Origin: Diacronema lutheri
Lineage: Eukaryota; Haptophyta; Pavlovophyceae; Pavlovales; Pavlovaceae
Direction: 5' to 3'
Length of the DNA stretch: 64,000 nucleotides
Assembly: GCA_019448385.1 (NCBI GenBank)
Contig: JAGTXO010000010.1
Span: 434,001-498,000, forward strand
The notes beneath the pieces were generated by a model. That model saw nothing but the letters and a program-made list of their open reading frames with translations. It was not told the origin of the DNA and made no database searches. This document shows positions 11,474-21,388 of the stretch, piece by piece. Position 1 is the stretch's first letter, and the number at the start of each line of letters is the position of its first letter. Position numbers and translations under genes: made by a program.

Positions 11474-11641
11474 GCTGCGCGCACCTCCCCGGAGGCGGAG
11501 ACATTCGGCCCTCCTGCACCTTGACGGGGCGACGGCCGAGTCGACGTGCTTCGCCTAGCTGCGCGCACCTCCCCGGAGGCGGAGACATTCGGCCCTCCTG
11601 CACCTTGACGGGGCGACGGCCGAGTCGACGTGCTTCGCCTA
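11474..11641. repeat. Tandem repeat, 84 bp x 2
   Basis: Two nearly identical 84-bp units occupy 11474-11557 and 11558-11641, with the first bases of a third at 11642. Copy B of the segmental duplication has only one unit at the matching place (about 15604-15687), so this tandem doubling arose after, or was lost from, one copy. Confidence 0.9.
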
Positions 11642-12528
11642 GCTGCGCGCAAACTATGAGTCGGCAGAGCGCGCGCGCGCGCGGCAGAGAGCGCGCGCGC
11701 GCGAAAGAAAGGGGGGGGTGGGGGGGGGGGGGGGGGGGGCAAGCATCGGCATGAGCGCGGCACGGCGCCGTGCTGGCTCGTGCAGCGTTCATCACGCGCC
11801 ATCTCGGCTGCGCGCGCAGTGCGCGAGCGTGGGGCGCCGCGGCGCGCGCACGTGTCTGCGCGCACGGTGTCGAGCAGCCCGTCGGGAGAGGCGCGCATGA
11901 AGCGCACGGCCGCGCCCACGCACAGCGCGGCCGAGTGCGTCGCCGATCCGAGTCGAATCGCACTGCCGAGCTGCCCGTGTGGCGCGCGGCTGGAGCAGCA
12001 GCGCGTCGACGTGCGGCTCATTCCTGCGCCAGAAGCGTGTGGAGCGCGCGATGAGCTGCCCGTCAGCCGCACGCGCGCGAGCCGCCAGCCGAGCGCGGCC
12101 GCGCGCACGCGGGCTGTCGCGCACGCGTGCACGCCCACGCTGTCGCGCACGCGTGCACAGGGAGAGAAGGGGAGGAAGCTGCGCGTCAACGAATGACGTA
12201 TCGAGCACGCAGCCGCCGACTACCTCGCGCGCCCACGCGCGGCGCGGCGCACGACGTGCCAACTCAGCCATGGCGCGGCAGGCGGCGCATCCGCAGCGCG
12301 CAGCTCGATTGGCGACACGGACGCGAGCGGCAAGATGTGCGGCGGCTTGGGCGTCGTGCGCGCGGGTATTGCCTGCGTCGCGACAAGTTGCCAACGCGCA
12401 GCGGCGAGGAAGGACGACGACGGCGCGAAAACGTGCGGCGCACCGCCCGCCGCTCGCTCCTTCGCGATGCACCGCGCGCTGGGGTCGAGGAAGACGGCGC
12501 GCACCTTGCGCGCCAGCCGAAGTGCAAT
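11642..12528. other. Spacer between duplicated blocks
   Basis: No gene can be supported. It holds a GA/CG-rich simple tract (11665-11705), a long G-run at about 11706-11739 and GC-rich sequence. A 34-bp piece near 12235 (CGCGGCGCGGCGCACG then CGTGCCAACTCAG) matches sequence near 15783, so part of the spacer is related to the region after copy B. Confidence 0.4.
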
Positions 12529-12954
12529 CTAAGCCAAGGAAGCTTGGTTCATGTCCTGCTCCGCGTCGAGTGCCATCTGCCTGACCGCGTTGCGCAGCTC
12601 GGCGAGCAGGTTGGCGACTCTCTCGCGCTCGGCCTTGAAAGTAATGGTGACGAGCGCCTTGCGCGTGTCAGGCATGCCCCCCCCGCGTGCGCGTGGCGCC
12701 GATGGCGTGGAGAAGAGCTCATCAGGCAAGCGGCTCGCCGCTTGCTCCAAGTGCAAGTTGTGGGTGGCGTCGGTGATGTCGGCGATGTCTCCGAGGACGA
12801 GCAACTGGGTCGCCGGGGCGGCGTCGGGAGGGAGCACCGAGATGCGCTTCGGCGCTTGGCGCCGTTCAACTCGATGCCAAGAGCGCCACCACCTGATCAC
12901 GTGCGACCTTGTCGTATAACTCGCTGCCGCAGCGTGGCGCGGGCAGCAAACCAA
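12529..12954 (-). CDS. Hypothetical protein, 5' structure unresolved
   Basis: An open frame of about 141 residues. The C-terminal 100 look like real protein: LPPDAAPATQLLVLGDI, HLEQAASRLPDELF, then a helical end (FKAERERVANLLAELRNAV, MALDAEQDMNQ). Upstream, another frame reads KKHGEDVIDLT and ELYDKVARDQVVALL, which suggests one or two short upstream exons or a frameshift. I could not fit introns with matching phases. Family not recognised. Confidence 0.4.
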   Translation of the reverse strand: MVCCPRHAAAASYTTRSHVIRWWRSWHRVERRQAPKRISVLPPDAAPATQLLVLGDIADITDATHNLHLEQAASRLPDELFSTPSAPRARGGGMPDTRKALVTITFKAERERVANLLAELRNAVRQMALDAEQDMNQASLA

Positions 12955-13107
12955 CGTGAGGTCGATGACATCCTCGCCGTGCTTTTTCGGGCCATGGCGC
13001 CCGCCATCTTACCCACAAAGGCAATTTTTCCAATTTTTTGTCAAAAACCCCTCGACAGTGGACAAAATGGGCGCGCTACTCTTGGCGGTCTCGGCGGTAA
13101 GGAGCGA

Positions 13108-15688
13108 GGGGGGAGGATCAAGGGCCCTCGCCCTCGGCTGAAAACCCCTGAGCCGTGCTGCTGTCCCCTTCTCTCGCGGCCTGCCTGCCGCTCTGCCGCT
13201 TCCGCGCCATGCTTCTCGCGATCGCGCAGAGGGCCTCGGCATTCCGGCGCGCTCTGCGGGCGCGCGACGTTCGCATTGGGGCCATTTGGCGGTGAGTTGC
13301 GCACGTGATGCGCGGTCGCTCTCGTGGGAGCGTGCGTCTGCGCTACGTTGCGCAATGGCTTTACCCCGCGCTCGCGTTGAGACCAAATGGTGCATCGCCA
13401 CACGCCGCGCGCACATGCAGGGCGACGCCGCACGTCGCGATTCTCGCCGAGAAGCGCGACGGCGACAGCTGCCGCGCGCGACTGCTGAAATCCACGGCGA
13501 ATGCGGATGGTGCGTTGCATGCACCGCGCACGAGCGCATGGTTCGCTGTCTAAGACGCGCTCACCCCCCCCCCCCTCCCCCCAGCCCCGCACGACTACGA
13601 GATCATGGTCGAGACGCTCATGCATCCGCTCAGGCATATCACAGATCAGGACATCGTTCGCAACATCGGGCAGAGCATTGTGACGGTCATCGCGGGCAAA
13701 AATGAGGTCATCGCGAGCAAGGAGCAGGCCATCGTGCAGGCGGAGAAGGCGTCGGAGAAGGTCATCGCGGCGAAGGAGCAGGCCATCGTGCAGGCGGAGA
13801 AGGCGTCGGAGAAGGTCATCGCGGCCAAGGATGAGGTCATCGCGGCCAAGAATACGCTCTTGGCGCAAGCACAGCGCGAAATGGAGCTCGGCGTCAGCTC
13901 CAAGACCTCGCAGCTCGCGCTGTACAAGGAGCAGTTTGAGCCGCGCATCATGGTGGACACCCTGTGGGCTGCGCTGACGTCTGCAAAGCTGCACAAGGAG
14001 GAGGACGAGAAGCAGGCGCGCAAATGGCGCACGCTGCTCCGCGATGTGCTTCACGAAGGCAAGCTCACAGCGGCGGCCAAAGCTGACCTCAATGACCTCG
14101 ACGGGGCGGCCGAGGAACTTACCGTCATCAGCGACCTTGGATCGCTCCCGAATCGCCTCGCCTCGCCACACCACTCTGGTGCCACCGACGTTGGCGGGAC
14201 TGGCTGGCGCATCGGGACATCACCGTCGCCCCACTTGGCTACGGCCCTCGTGCTCAGCGCGAACGTGCGCACGTTGCAGGCGAATGGCGTCGAGTCGCTG
14301 CGCGGCGACGTCATTTACCTCGATCGGCAGTTCAAGGAATCGCACCGGTTCGACATGGGCGCATTGCGCTGGGTGAAGGGGCGTGCAAACGCACCGTAAG
14401 CGGCGGGGGCCATGGGGCACCTACCGCTGCACACCGCTTTATTCGCTCTCGGTTGAACGTGTGACTGCACAGACTGCGGGGGATCCCCTCGCGGCTTTCG
14501 TCCAGAATGTGCATCGTCCTGGGGGATCTGCTCTCCTCTCCGCGGCTCTGCCCGCGCGGCGATCGCCTGTCGCGCGGCGATCAGCCGCCTCGGTGCCGCA
14601 GCGATCGCACTGCGCTGCACGCTCGTGCTCGGCCCGTGCGCGCGCGGCGCGCGCAAGATGGCCACGTCCCTGCAGTTCGCCGCCAATTGGCTCGCGCCGC
14701 GCAGCGGCAACGCGGCGGATGCGCCGACGGCGGGCGGCGACGGCGCAAGTGGGGGGCTGGCCTCGACCAGGCCGCGCGTGGATGCCATTAGCGACGAGTG
14801 GCGCCGGGCCGCGTGGTGCGCACCGTTGCGCTGCTCGTCGCGAGGGGCTGGCCGCCGGAGCGCGGCGCGCGCGCGTATAACCCGGGCGGGCCCGGGCCGC
14901 TCTCGCGCGCGGACATTGCGCGCGCGGTGGTCGCCCAGCTCGCGCCCGGCCGAGAGCACGACCTCGCCGTGCCCGTCGCGCGTAACAAACCGAGCCGCTT
15001 CGCTGTCGCGTCGCCGGCGGACATCAGCATGAAGTACGCAGACCTCGCCTCACTCACGGGTCTGCCGCTCGAGGTCCTGGCCGGGACGGTGCGCCCGGCC
15101 CTCGAGACGGACGGAGAGCTTGGACGCTGACCGCGCGCGTGCATGCCAGTCGAGTGTCGGAGCCCGAGGCGGTGCGTGGGCGACTGGCCAACGCGTGCGG
15201 CTCGAGAGCGGACGCGCGCAATGTTGCCTTGGACGCTTCGGCGCTCGCGACCTCGCTCGCGCCAGCGGGCAGCGCGGCCGCGCCACCGGCCGCGCCACCC
15301 GAAGCGCCGGCCGCCGCAGCCTCGAGCTTTGGTTGCCACGAGGCTGGAAAGGCGGCGGTACGCATGCCTGCCCGGCATGATGGCGTCGGGCACGCACGCG
15401 ACGAGCGCGCTGAGCGAAAGCGCGCGTCTTGCGATGGCCTCCTGCGCAGCGCAGCCAAAACCAAAATGGCCGCGCTCGACCTCGCGGCGTGGAAGCGCAA
15501 CGCCTGCGCGCCGTGATTCGCGCGCACAGCGATGGCGCGTGAGGGGCGCTTCGCCGCGCGAATGCGCGCTCACCGTTGCTGCAACGCGCTCGCATGCTCG
15601 CCGCTACTGCGCGCACCTCCCCGAAGGCGGAGACATTTGGCCCTCCTGCACCTTGACGGGGCGACGGCCGATTCGACGTGCTTCGCCA
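13108..15688 (+). repeat. Direct segmental duplication, copy B
   Basis: Second copy of the block at 9092-11556, same orientation. It is about 115 bp longer, mainly because of an 84-bp stretch covering an intron and extra coiled-coil repeats in the enclosed gene, offset by having only one 84-bp downstream unit. A Fanzor remnant begins within about 150 bp of its right end. Confidence 0.9.
13209..14399 (+). CDS. Unknown coiled-coil protein, paralogue B (328 aa)
   Basis: Three exons: 13209-13291, 13421-13509 and 13585-14399. Intron 1 matches that of paralogue A. Intron 2 is 75 nt (GTGCGT donor, a run of 17 pyrimidines, CCAG acceptor, phase 1) and is absent from paralogue A. Spliced, the protein reads smoothly through NADAPHDYEIMVETLMHPL. 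The coiled coil contains two tandem 19-residue units (KEQAIVQAEKASEKVIAAK), against degenerate single units in paralogue A. N-terminus is Arg-rich and presequence-like. The C-terminal domain is nearly identical to A. Family unknown. Confidence 0.7.
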
Positions 15689-15839
15689 AAACGCGTCGCA
15701 GACCGAGGCGCAGCGCAGAACGCGTGCTGCCACGCGCGTCAGCCGTGCGTCGTGCGTGTCGACGCGCTCAAGGTGCGCGTTTCCACGCGCGGCGCGGCGC
15801 ACGCCGTGCCAACTCAGAGGTACGGGGAGGTTGGCCTGA
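14400..15839. other. Duplicated flank and junction to Fanzor remnant
   Basis: The first 1.29 kb is the copy-B version of 10266-11556. The 110-residue frame is kept at 14798-15130 with several amino-acid changes, while the upstream frame is shifted. From 15689 the sequence diverges from copy A and leads into the Fanzor remnant. No gene is supported. Confidence 0.4.
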
Positions 15840-16910
15840 GGACTTTGAGCGGACGGTCGGCAGAGGCTGCCACGCGGGGCTGCCGATCACCGCAGGCAGC
15901 AACCGCACGCGCATCTTCAACGTGGTGTTCAAGATGACCGAGTCGCGCGCGCTCGGGCGCGCCAACCGCGCGGGTGGTTACGTCTCGTCAATCCAGACGG
16001 ACGGCAAGGCTGCCTCATCCTGCGCACGTGCGACACGCCGCTCGCGAGTCGCCTTGGCGGGCCGGACGGGCTCGGGCGCACCGACTACCTCGACCGCGAG
16101 ACGCTGTGCCGCTACACGCCCGAGCAGATCGTCGTGTTCGACCCGGGCAAGAACAAGCTCTTCTTCGCGTAGGCTTGCGCGCTGTTCGGCGCGACGTGTC
16201 CGCGCACGCTCGGCTGGTCGGCGGCGCGGCACCGGCGGCTCGCGGGCGAGCGCCGCGCGACGGAGCGGATGCTGCGTCGCAAGAAGATGACGGTCGTGCG
16301 CGGCGACCCGCAGCGCCGCTCGATCGCGCAGCTCGAGGAGGCGCTCGCGCAGCTCGACGGCCACGGCGCGCCGCTGCTTAACGAGGACGAGCGCCGCGAG
16401 GCGCGCGAGCTGCTGCGAGGCGCGTACGGGCACGAGTGGTTCCGCACGCACCGCATGCACGCCTACTCCAACCACCAGCGCGCGCACAGCAGGATGGTCG
16501 ACGCGTTCGCGGCAACGTACGGCGGGCCGGGCGAGGTCATGATCGCGCTCGGCGACTGGAGTCTGCAGCTGCACAACCTTAAGTTTGGCAAGTGGCACGA
16601 ACGCGGCAAGATGCCGTCGCAGACGATGGGCATCGTCGACGCCTTCCGCGCGTGCGGCTACACGATCGGCTTCGTCGACGAGAGCTACACGTCGCAGGAC
16701 TGCAGCAAGTGCGACGGCAAGAGCTGCTGCGACTTCTTCACAAAGACGCGCCGGCAGGTCCGCGTGCGCAAGCACGACCCGTCGAGCCCGATGACCAACC
16801 GCGTCGTCAAGACGCTCGTGCGCTGCGCGTGGTGCCGAACCATCTTTGACCGAGACTTCAACGCCGCGCGCAACATTCACAAGAAGGCGCTCGAGCTGCG
16901 CGGGCCGTGA
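15840..16910 (+). pseudogene. Decayed Fanzor (TnpB-like) nuclease gene
   Basis: A second Fanzor, unrelated in detail to the one at the left edge. Recognisable parts in order: GGYVSSIQTDG (the conserved Fanzor IQTDG motif, near 15980), VVFDPGKNK with RuvC-I Asp at 16140, GDWSLQLHNLKFGKWH, VDESYTSQDCSKC with the relocated glutamate at 16680, a four-Cys zinc finger, and DRDFNAARNI with RuvC-III Asp at 16854. The reading frame changes between the IQTDG motif and the RuvC-I block, and a TAG interrupts shortly after RuvC-I (near 16170). An intact frame resumes to the TGA at 16908. N-terminal helices are missing. The catalytic residues themselves persist, so decay looks moderate. An undetected intron could explain the frame change but not the stop as simply. 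Confidence 0.75.
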
Positions 16911-16995
16911 GCGACGGGGCTGCCGCCAGACGAGCGCGCGATCGCACACACCGCGCGCGCTCGTGTCCGGCGGCGCAGCCCCTCGCCGCTCGCTC
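16905..16995 (+). other. Long hairpin at the 3' end of the Fanzor remnant
   Basis: Immediately after the stop codon, GGGGCTGCCGCC...CGAGCGCGCG (16916-16940) pairs with CGCGCGCGCTCG...GGCGGCGCAGCCCC (16952-16982). The flanking GAGCG and CGCTC extend the stem, leaving a loop of about 11 nt. TnpB and Fanzor guide RNAs end in structured sequence at this position relative to the gene, so it may be guide-RNA scaffold or an element terminus. That reading is inference. Confidence 0.55.
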
Positions 16996-17597
16996 GCGCC
17001 CGAGCTGACGCGCGCGGCGTGGCAAGCTCCTCCGCTCGCCACGCGCGCGGCCGCCGACGCGCGCTCGCGCAAGCACCACCACCACGCCGCAAGGCGCACA
17101 GACCTGCACGCTTCGTAAGGCGGCGCTGCTGTCGGAGGCAAGCTGCTTGCCTCCAGCAGCAGGCCGTCGGGCCGATCCGCCCCGTGCGTGTGCACGCACG
17201 GGGCGGTCGGGCACTTGGGTTACCGCGTCCGCGGATCGCGCGCGCACAGGCGCGCGCGGCTGCGAACCTCTTCTATCCCCCCCCCCCCCCCCCCCCCCCC
17301 CGGGCCGCTAGGTGTGCGGTCCCCTCTGCTCGGAGCTTGCGCCGATGGCACAGGCCGCCGGCGTCACGCAAACGAGGTCACATCGTCTGCCGCAGTTTGG
17401 GCGAGCCTAGTTTGGGCGAGCCCAGCTTTAGGCCCCCGGCCGTGCTGGCCGGGGAAGCGTTGCTTTCTGGATGCTGCGGCCTCAGAGGGCGCGCCCCTGC
17501 CCCTGTGGAGAGCGCGCGTGCGCACGCCGACCGCAGGGGCCAGGATTGGGATCATGCATGGGGCGCGCAGGCGCCCATGCAGGGACGCCCGCCAAGC
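16996..17597. other. Intergenic spacer
   Basis: No gene is supported. It contains a run of about 20 cytosines (17279-17301), a short direct repeat of TAGTTTGGGCGAGCC-like sequence near 17396-17425, and GC-rich text leading to the end of the membrane-protein gene at 17598. Confidence 0.4.
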
Positions 17598-20500
17598 TCA
17601 GAGCTTGCGCAAGCCCTCGACCTCGCGCGCGTAGCTGAGCGCCATCGCGGCGAGCGCGTACGCGACGCCCGAGACCGCGCCGAGCGCCTGTGCCGCCGTG
17701 TGCGCCCAGATGAGCGGCATGACGCACAGCGCAAGCAGCGCCGCCGACCGCGAGATCGGCACGCATCGGCCCGTCCACAGCGCGCGCAGCAGCGAGATGT
17801 GCGACGGCGCGACGCCGCACAGCGGCAGCAGCTGCAGCGCCGCTGACCACACCGCGCCGCCGCCCGCAGCTGCCGGCGCGGCGCGGCGTGCGCGCAGCGC
17901 GAGCGCGGCGGCGCGCAGCGCGTACACGGCGCAGCCCGCGCTCACGGCCGCGCACGGCGGCCAGTAACGGCGGTGTGGCGCGAGCCACGGGCAAAGCCGC
18001 GGCTCGGCGCGCAGCAGCAGCAGCAGCGGCGCAACTGCTACCAACGCCCACGCGGTCCCGCCGAGCGCGACCAACTGCAGCGCCAAGCTGAGCGCACACC
18101 CGATGAGCGTCGCCACGTTGCCCACCGTCGCCGCCTGCGCCGTGCGCGGTGGCAACGGCCATGGCGGCGTGCGCCGGGGGCGCAGCGCGCGGCGATCACA
18201 TGCCGGCGGGACGGCGCGCGCGCGCGGCCGCACACGCGCGAGCGACGTACCGGAGGCGCCGCCGCGGCATCGCGCTGCGCGCGCAGCGCGGCCGCGCCGC
18301 CACCGCCGCCCGCGGTGGCCACGGCGCGCGACGGTTGCTGCGCGGCGGGCTGCAGCCGCGCGCAAAGGCCAATCAGGACGTTCATGCCTGGCACGCGCGC
18401 GCGCGCGTGGCGGAGGGGCGACGGCGGCGAGGCACGCGAAAAGCGTTCGCGCGGCATGCGCGCCCAGTCGACGAGTGCGCGCGCGCGCGAGCTCGCGCGC
18501 GCGCGTGGCCGCCTGGGTTCGCCGGCTGGCGCGCGTGGCGCGCGGCGCTGCGCGCGCACTGGCGCCAAGAGCAAGCGCGGCGACGCGGCCGCGGTGCGAG
18601 CCGCCCGCAAAGCGCTCGCGCGCCGACGGCGCGACCAGCGCGCCGTCGCCGAGCAGCGCGCTCGCGCTGAGCAGGGCGAGCGCGACGAGCTGGAGCGCGC
18701 GCAGCCCGGCGCGCGATGGCGCAGCTGCGTGCATGGCGGCAAGCAGCGCGCCGTGCGCGCCCGCCGCGCAGGCGACGAGCGCGTACCCGACGCGGCTGGG
18801 CGGCATGCCGACAACGCCCGCGCAATACAAGCCAGCAAGAGCGCCGAGCGAGGCTGCGAGCGCGAGGCGCGGCGTGGGCGACAGGCCGGCCGATGGTGCG
18901 AGCAGCGCCCAGCCCGCGCAGCCGACGCCGAGCAACCACAGCGCCCACGGCGGCCAAAGCAGCAGCCGTGCGCTCGGCGCGCCCGCCGCCGCCGCTCCGA
19001 CGGCGGCGGCGGGTGCGAACGCGCGCGCCGGGTGGAGTAGCGTGTGCTGGAGCGACGCGCGGATGAGCTCGAAATCGAGGCTAGGCTGAAGAAGCCAGAG
19101 CAGTGCCGCGCCGACGAGAAGGAGGAGGCACAGCCGCGGCGCGCGCCGCGCGCGCGGCGCGTGCCGGCGGAGCGCGGCGGCGGTGGACACCGCTGGGATC
19201 GCACACGCCGCGGCGGTGGCGGTCGCGCGCGTCGGCGCGCCGCCGGCGAGCAGCGCGATGATCGGCGCGATCGCCGCATCGCGCGCGAGCCACGCCGCCA
19301 CGCACGTGATCGCCGCGCTCGCGCCAAGCTGCGCGGCTGATACGTCGCCTGGCTCAAGGAGCCAAGGAGCATGCAGTGCACTCAACCCGACAAACCACAA
19401 CGCCGGACCCGCCAACGCCGGACCCGCGCCCGCCGCGCGCGACGCGGCGACGCCGGGCAAGAGGAGCGCCAGCTTGCTCGCGTAGCCCCACACGAGCACG
19501 ACGCTGAGCGGGCTCGGCGCCGGCCGCCACGCGCCAGCCGTCGGCGCCGGCGCCGCCGCCGTCGAGCAGCGGCCGAGCGCGCGCGCGCGCGCGCTCGCAA
19601 GCGCCCCGGCGACACCCGCCCCGGACGTGGCCAGCAGGAGGTATGGCGGGTAAAGGAGGCCAACTGGCGGCGTACAGTAAAGGAGCAGCTCGGCCGCGTG
19701 CAGCAGCGGCAGCAGCAGCAGCGCGAGCATGTCGAAGAGCCTGCAGGCGGCGCGCGCGCGCGGGTCGGCGCCCGCGCGCGCGCCGCCCGCGCCCATCTTG
19801 GGAGTTGCACCCGCCGCCATGCGCGCGGCGAAGAGGGCGGCCGCGGCGGCGAAGGCGAGCGCGGACGCGACGAGGCAGAGCACGACGAGCTCCTGCAGCG
19901 AGACGCCGCGGTCCAGCCCGCCAAAGGCGCCCCCGAATTTGAAATGGGCGGGCCAGAGCGCGCGGCGCGCAAACGCGCCGACGCTCAGCTGCGCCGCGAC
20001 GGCCGCGGTGGCGAGCTGCAGCGTCGACGGCGCGGCGGCGGTAAGGAGCGCGGCGGAGGCGGCAAGCGCGCCCGCGGCGGGCACGGCGCACAGCAGCGCC
20101 GGCAGGCCGAGGAGCGCGCCGAGCGCCGCGGCGGACGCGGCGTGCATTGCTGATGCAATCGCGACAGCGCGATGCGCCGGCAGCAGCGGCCACGCGGCGA
20201 GCGCGAAGAGCGAGCAGCCGACGGCCGCCGTGGCGAGCAGCTCGTCAAACGGCGCGTGCATCGCCACGTAATGCCGCAGCGATCCGAGCAGCACGCGCCC
20301 GCGCACAAAGGCGCCGACGACCACCGCAGAGAACAAGCGCGCGCCAGCGGAGGCGGCGCGCGGGCCCCATGCGCCCGCCGGCGCGCGCGACAGCGCAGCG
20401 CGGCGCGGCGGCGGCGCGGCGTCGCCGTCGCTAGGCAGCGTGGAGCTCGTGCCGCCGGCACCACCCGTGTCGCGGAGCGCGGGCGCGAGCCACCAGAAAG

Positions 20501-21299
20501 CATCGTCCGCCGGCCGCAGCCCAAGCGCTGCCGCTGGTACTGTCGCCGCGGCGAGCGCGTCGAGGGTACGCGAGCCGTCGGGCGCGTGGCGGACGAGGAG
20601 GACGTGAAAGAGTGGCGGGAGGAGGAGTGTCGCGACGCACTGCACGCCTGCCACGCCGCGCGGGCAAAGCGGCGTCGCGCCGCCGCCGCCGACGCTCGCG
20701 CGCGCCGGGCCGGCGCAGAGCGCGTGCAGCAGCGCGCAGCACACGCCCAGCTCGCACGGCGCCCGCGCGGGGCCGTCGAGCGCGAGGGCGCCCCACGCGA
20801 GGACGGGCGCGGCGGCGAACGGGGCGGCGGCGAAGAGTGCGCGCTCGAGCGCCGCCATCTGCGCGCCGTACTGCCGCACCAGGCTGCGGTAGTTGAGGCT
20901 GCCCCAAGCGCCGATGCAAAGCGCGACCGTCGCCGCGCCTGCCGCGACGCTCAGCCCGAGCGGCGAGAAGCCAAAGACGAGGAGGGCGGAGATGAGGTGG
21001 CCGCTAGCGAGCGAGATGAGCGTGCCCCACATCGACGCGAGCGACGCCTCGCGCCAGCCCTGCAGATCGAGCGCGTACGTCAGCAGCCCGCCAAACACGG
21101 CCGTGCCGCACAGCGTCGAGCCGCCCGCGACGAGCAGCAGGGCGGCGGGCGGCAGCAGCGCGAGCGCCGCGCGGCCATTGTGCGCAAAGCGCGCGGCGCG
21201 AACGGCCGCGTCGCGGCCGCGCGCGCCGCCGCCGCGTGCCGCCTCGCCCGCGCCGTCGCGCGGCGCGCGCGCGTCGCTGCTCGCGCCGCGCCGCTCCAT
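17598..21299 (-). CDS. Large polytopic membrane protein, unknown family
   Basis: About 1,233 residues from the first ATG that follows the divergent gene; a longer non-ATG or upstream start is less likely. After a ~45-residue basic head there are more than a dozen hydrophobic segments, for example LALLPPAALLLVAG, GHLISALLVFGF, LALQLVALGGTAW and a final LLALCVMPLIW. Long stretches are Ala/Leu-rich. Between about 18138 and 18590 the protein is suddenly Arg-rich and non-hydrophobic, directly before AATVGNVATLIG; an AG acceptor (GCGCAG) sits exactly there, so that part is probably an intron that happens to be open. I do not recognise the family. A transporter or membrane scaffold is possible, nothing more can be said. 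Confidence 0.6.
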   Translation of the reverse strand: MERRGASSDARAPRDGAGEAARGGGARGRDAAVRAARFAHNGRAALALLPPAALLLVAGGSTLCGTAVFGGLLTYALDLQGWREASLASMWGTLISLASGHLISALLVFGFSPLGLSVAAGAATVALCIGAWGSLNYRSLVRQYGAQMAALERALFAAAPFAAAPVLAWGALALDGPARAPCELGVCCALLHALCAGPARASVGGGGATPLCPRGVAGVQCVATLLLPPLFHVLLVRHAPDGSRTLDALAAATVPAAALGLRPADDAFWWLAPALRDTGGAGGTSSTLPSDGDAAPPPRRAALSRAPAGAWGPRAASAGARLFSAVVVGAFVRGRVLLGSLRHYVAMHAPFDELLATAAVGCSLFALAAWPLLPAHRAVAIASAMHAASAAALGALLGLPALLCAVPAAGALAASAALLTAAAPSTLQLATAAVAAQLSVGAFARRALWPAHFKFGGAFGGLDRGVSLQELVVLCLVASALAFAAAAALFAARMAAGATPKMGAGGARAGADPRARAACRLFDMLALLLLPLLHAAELLLYCTPPVGLLYPPYLLLATSGAGVAGALASARARALGRCSTAAAPAPTAGAWRPAPSPLSVVLVWGYASKLALLLPGVAASRAAGAGPALAGPALWFVGLSALHAPWLLEPGDVSAAQLGASAAITCVAAWLARDAAIAPIIALLAGGAPTRATATAAACAIPAVSTAAALRRHAPRARRAPRLCLLLLVGAALLWLLQPSLDFELIRASLQHTLLHPARAFAPAAAVGAAAAGAPSARLLLWPPWALWLLGVGCAGWALLAPSAGLSPTPRLALAASLGALAGLYCAGVVGMPPSRVGYALVACAAGAHGALLAAMHAAAPSRAGLRALQLVALALLSASALLGDGALVAPSARERFAGGSHRGRVAALALGASARAAPRATRASRRTQAATRARELARARTRRLGAHAARTLFACLAAVAPPPRARARARHERPDWPLRAAAARRAATVARRGHRGRRWRRGRAARAARCRGGASGTSLARVRPRARAVPPACDRRALRPRRTPPWPLPPRTAQAATVGNVATLIGCALSLALQLVALGGTAWALVAVAPLLLLLRAEPRLCPWLAPHRRYWPPCAAVSAGCAVYALRAAALALRARRAAPAAAGGGAVWSAALQLLPLCGVAPSHISLLRALWTGRCVPISRSAALLALCVMPLIWAHTAAQALGAVSGVAYALAAMALSYAREVEGLRKL

Positions 21300-21388
21300 T
21301 GCGAGCGAGCGATGGCGGCGTTTCCGCCGCGGGATTCTTGGGTGCAAAACCGGTGGCGGGCGCCTTGGCCGGCGACGCGCGCGTCGAG
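21300..21388. promoter_or_regulatory. Shared divergent promoter gap
   Basis: Only 89 bp separate the start codons of the membrane-protein gene (minus) and the small anchored protein (plus). Both must be driven from this gap or from within the neighbours. No TATA box is visible. Confidence 0.4.

Larger units (their letters stand above)
9092..11556 (+). repeat. Direct segmental duplication, copy A
   Basis: This ~2.5 kb block is repeated in direct orientation at 13108-15688. Similarity begins at a GGAGGATCA-like sequence and ends at GACGTGCTTCGCC. It covers the gene at 9201-10265 and about 1.3 kb of downstream sequence. The copies differ by scattered substitutions, an 84-bp intron-spanning difference and coiled-coil repeat number. 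Roughly 1.5 kb of unrelated sequence separates them. Confidence 0.9.

Noticed and set aside
13565-13584. Poly-C tract as sequencing artefact only
   Set aside because: It sits exactly before an AG whose use restores the paralogue's reading frame, so it is more likely a genuine pyrimidine tract.
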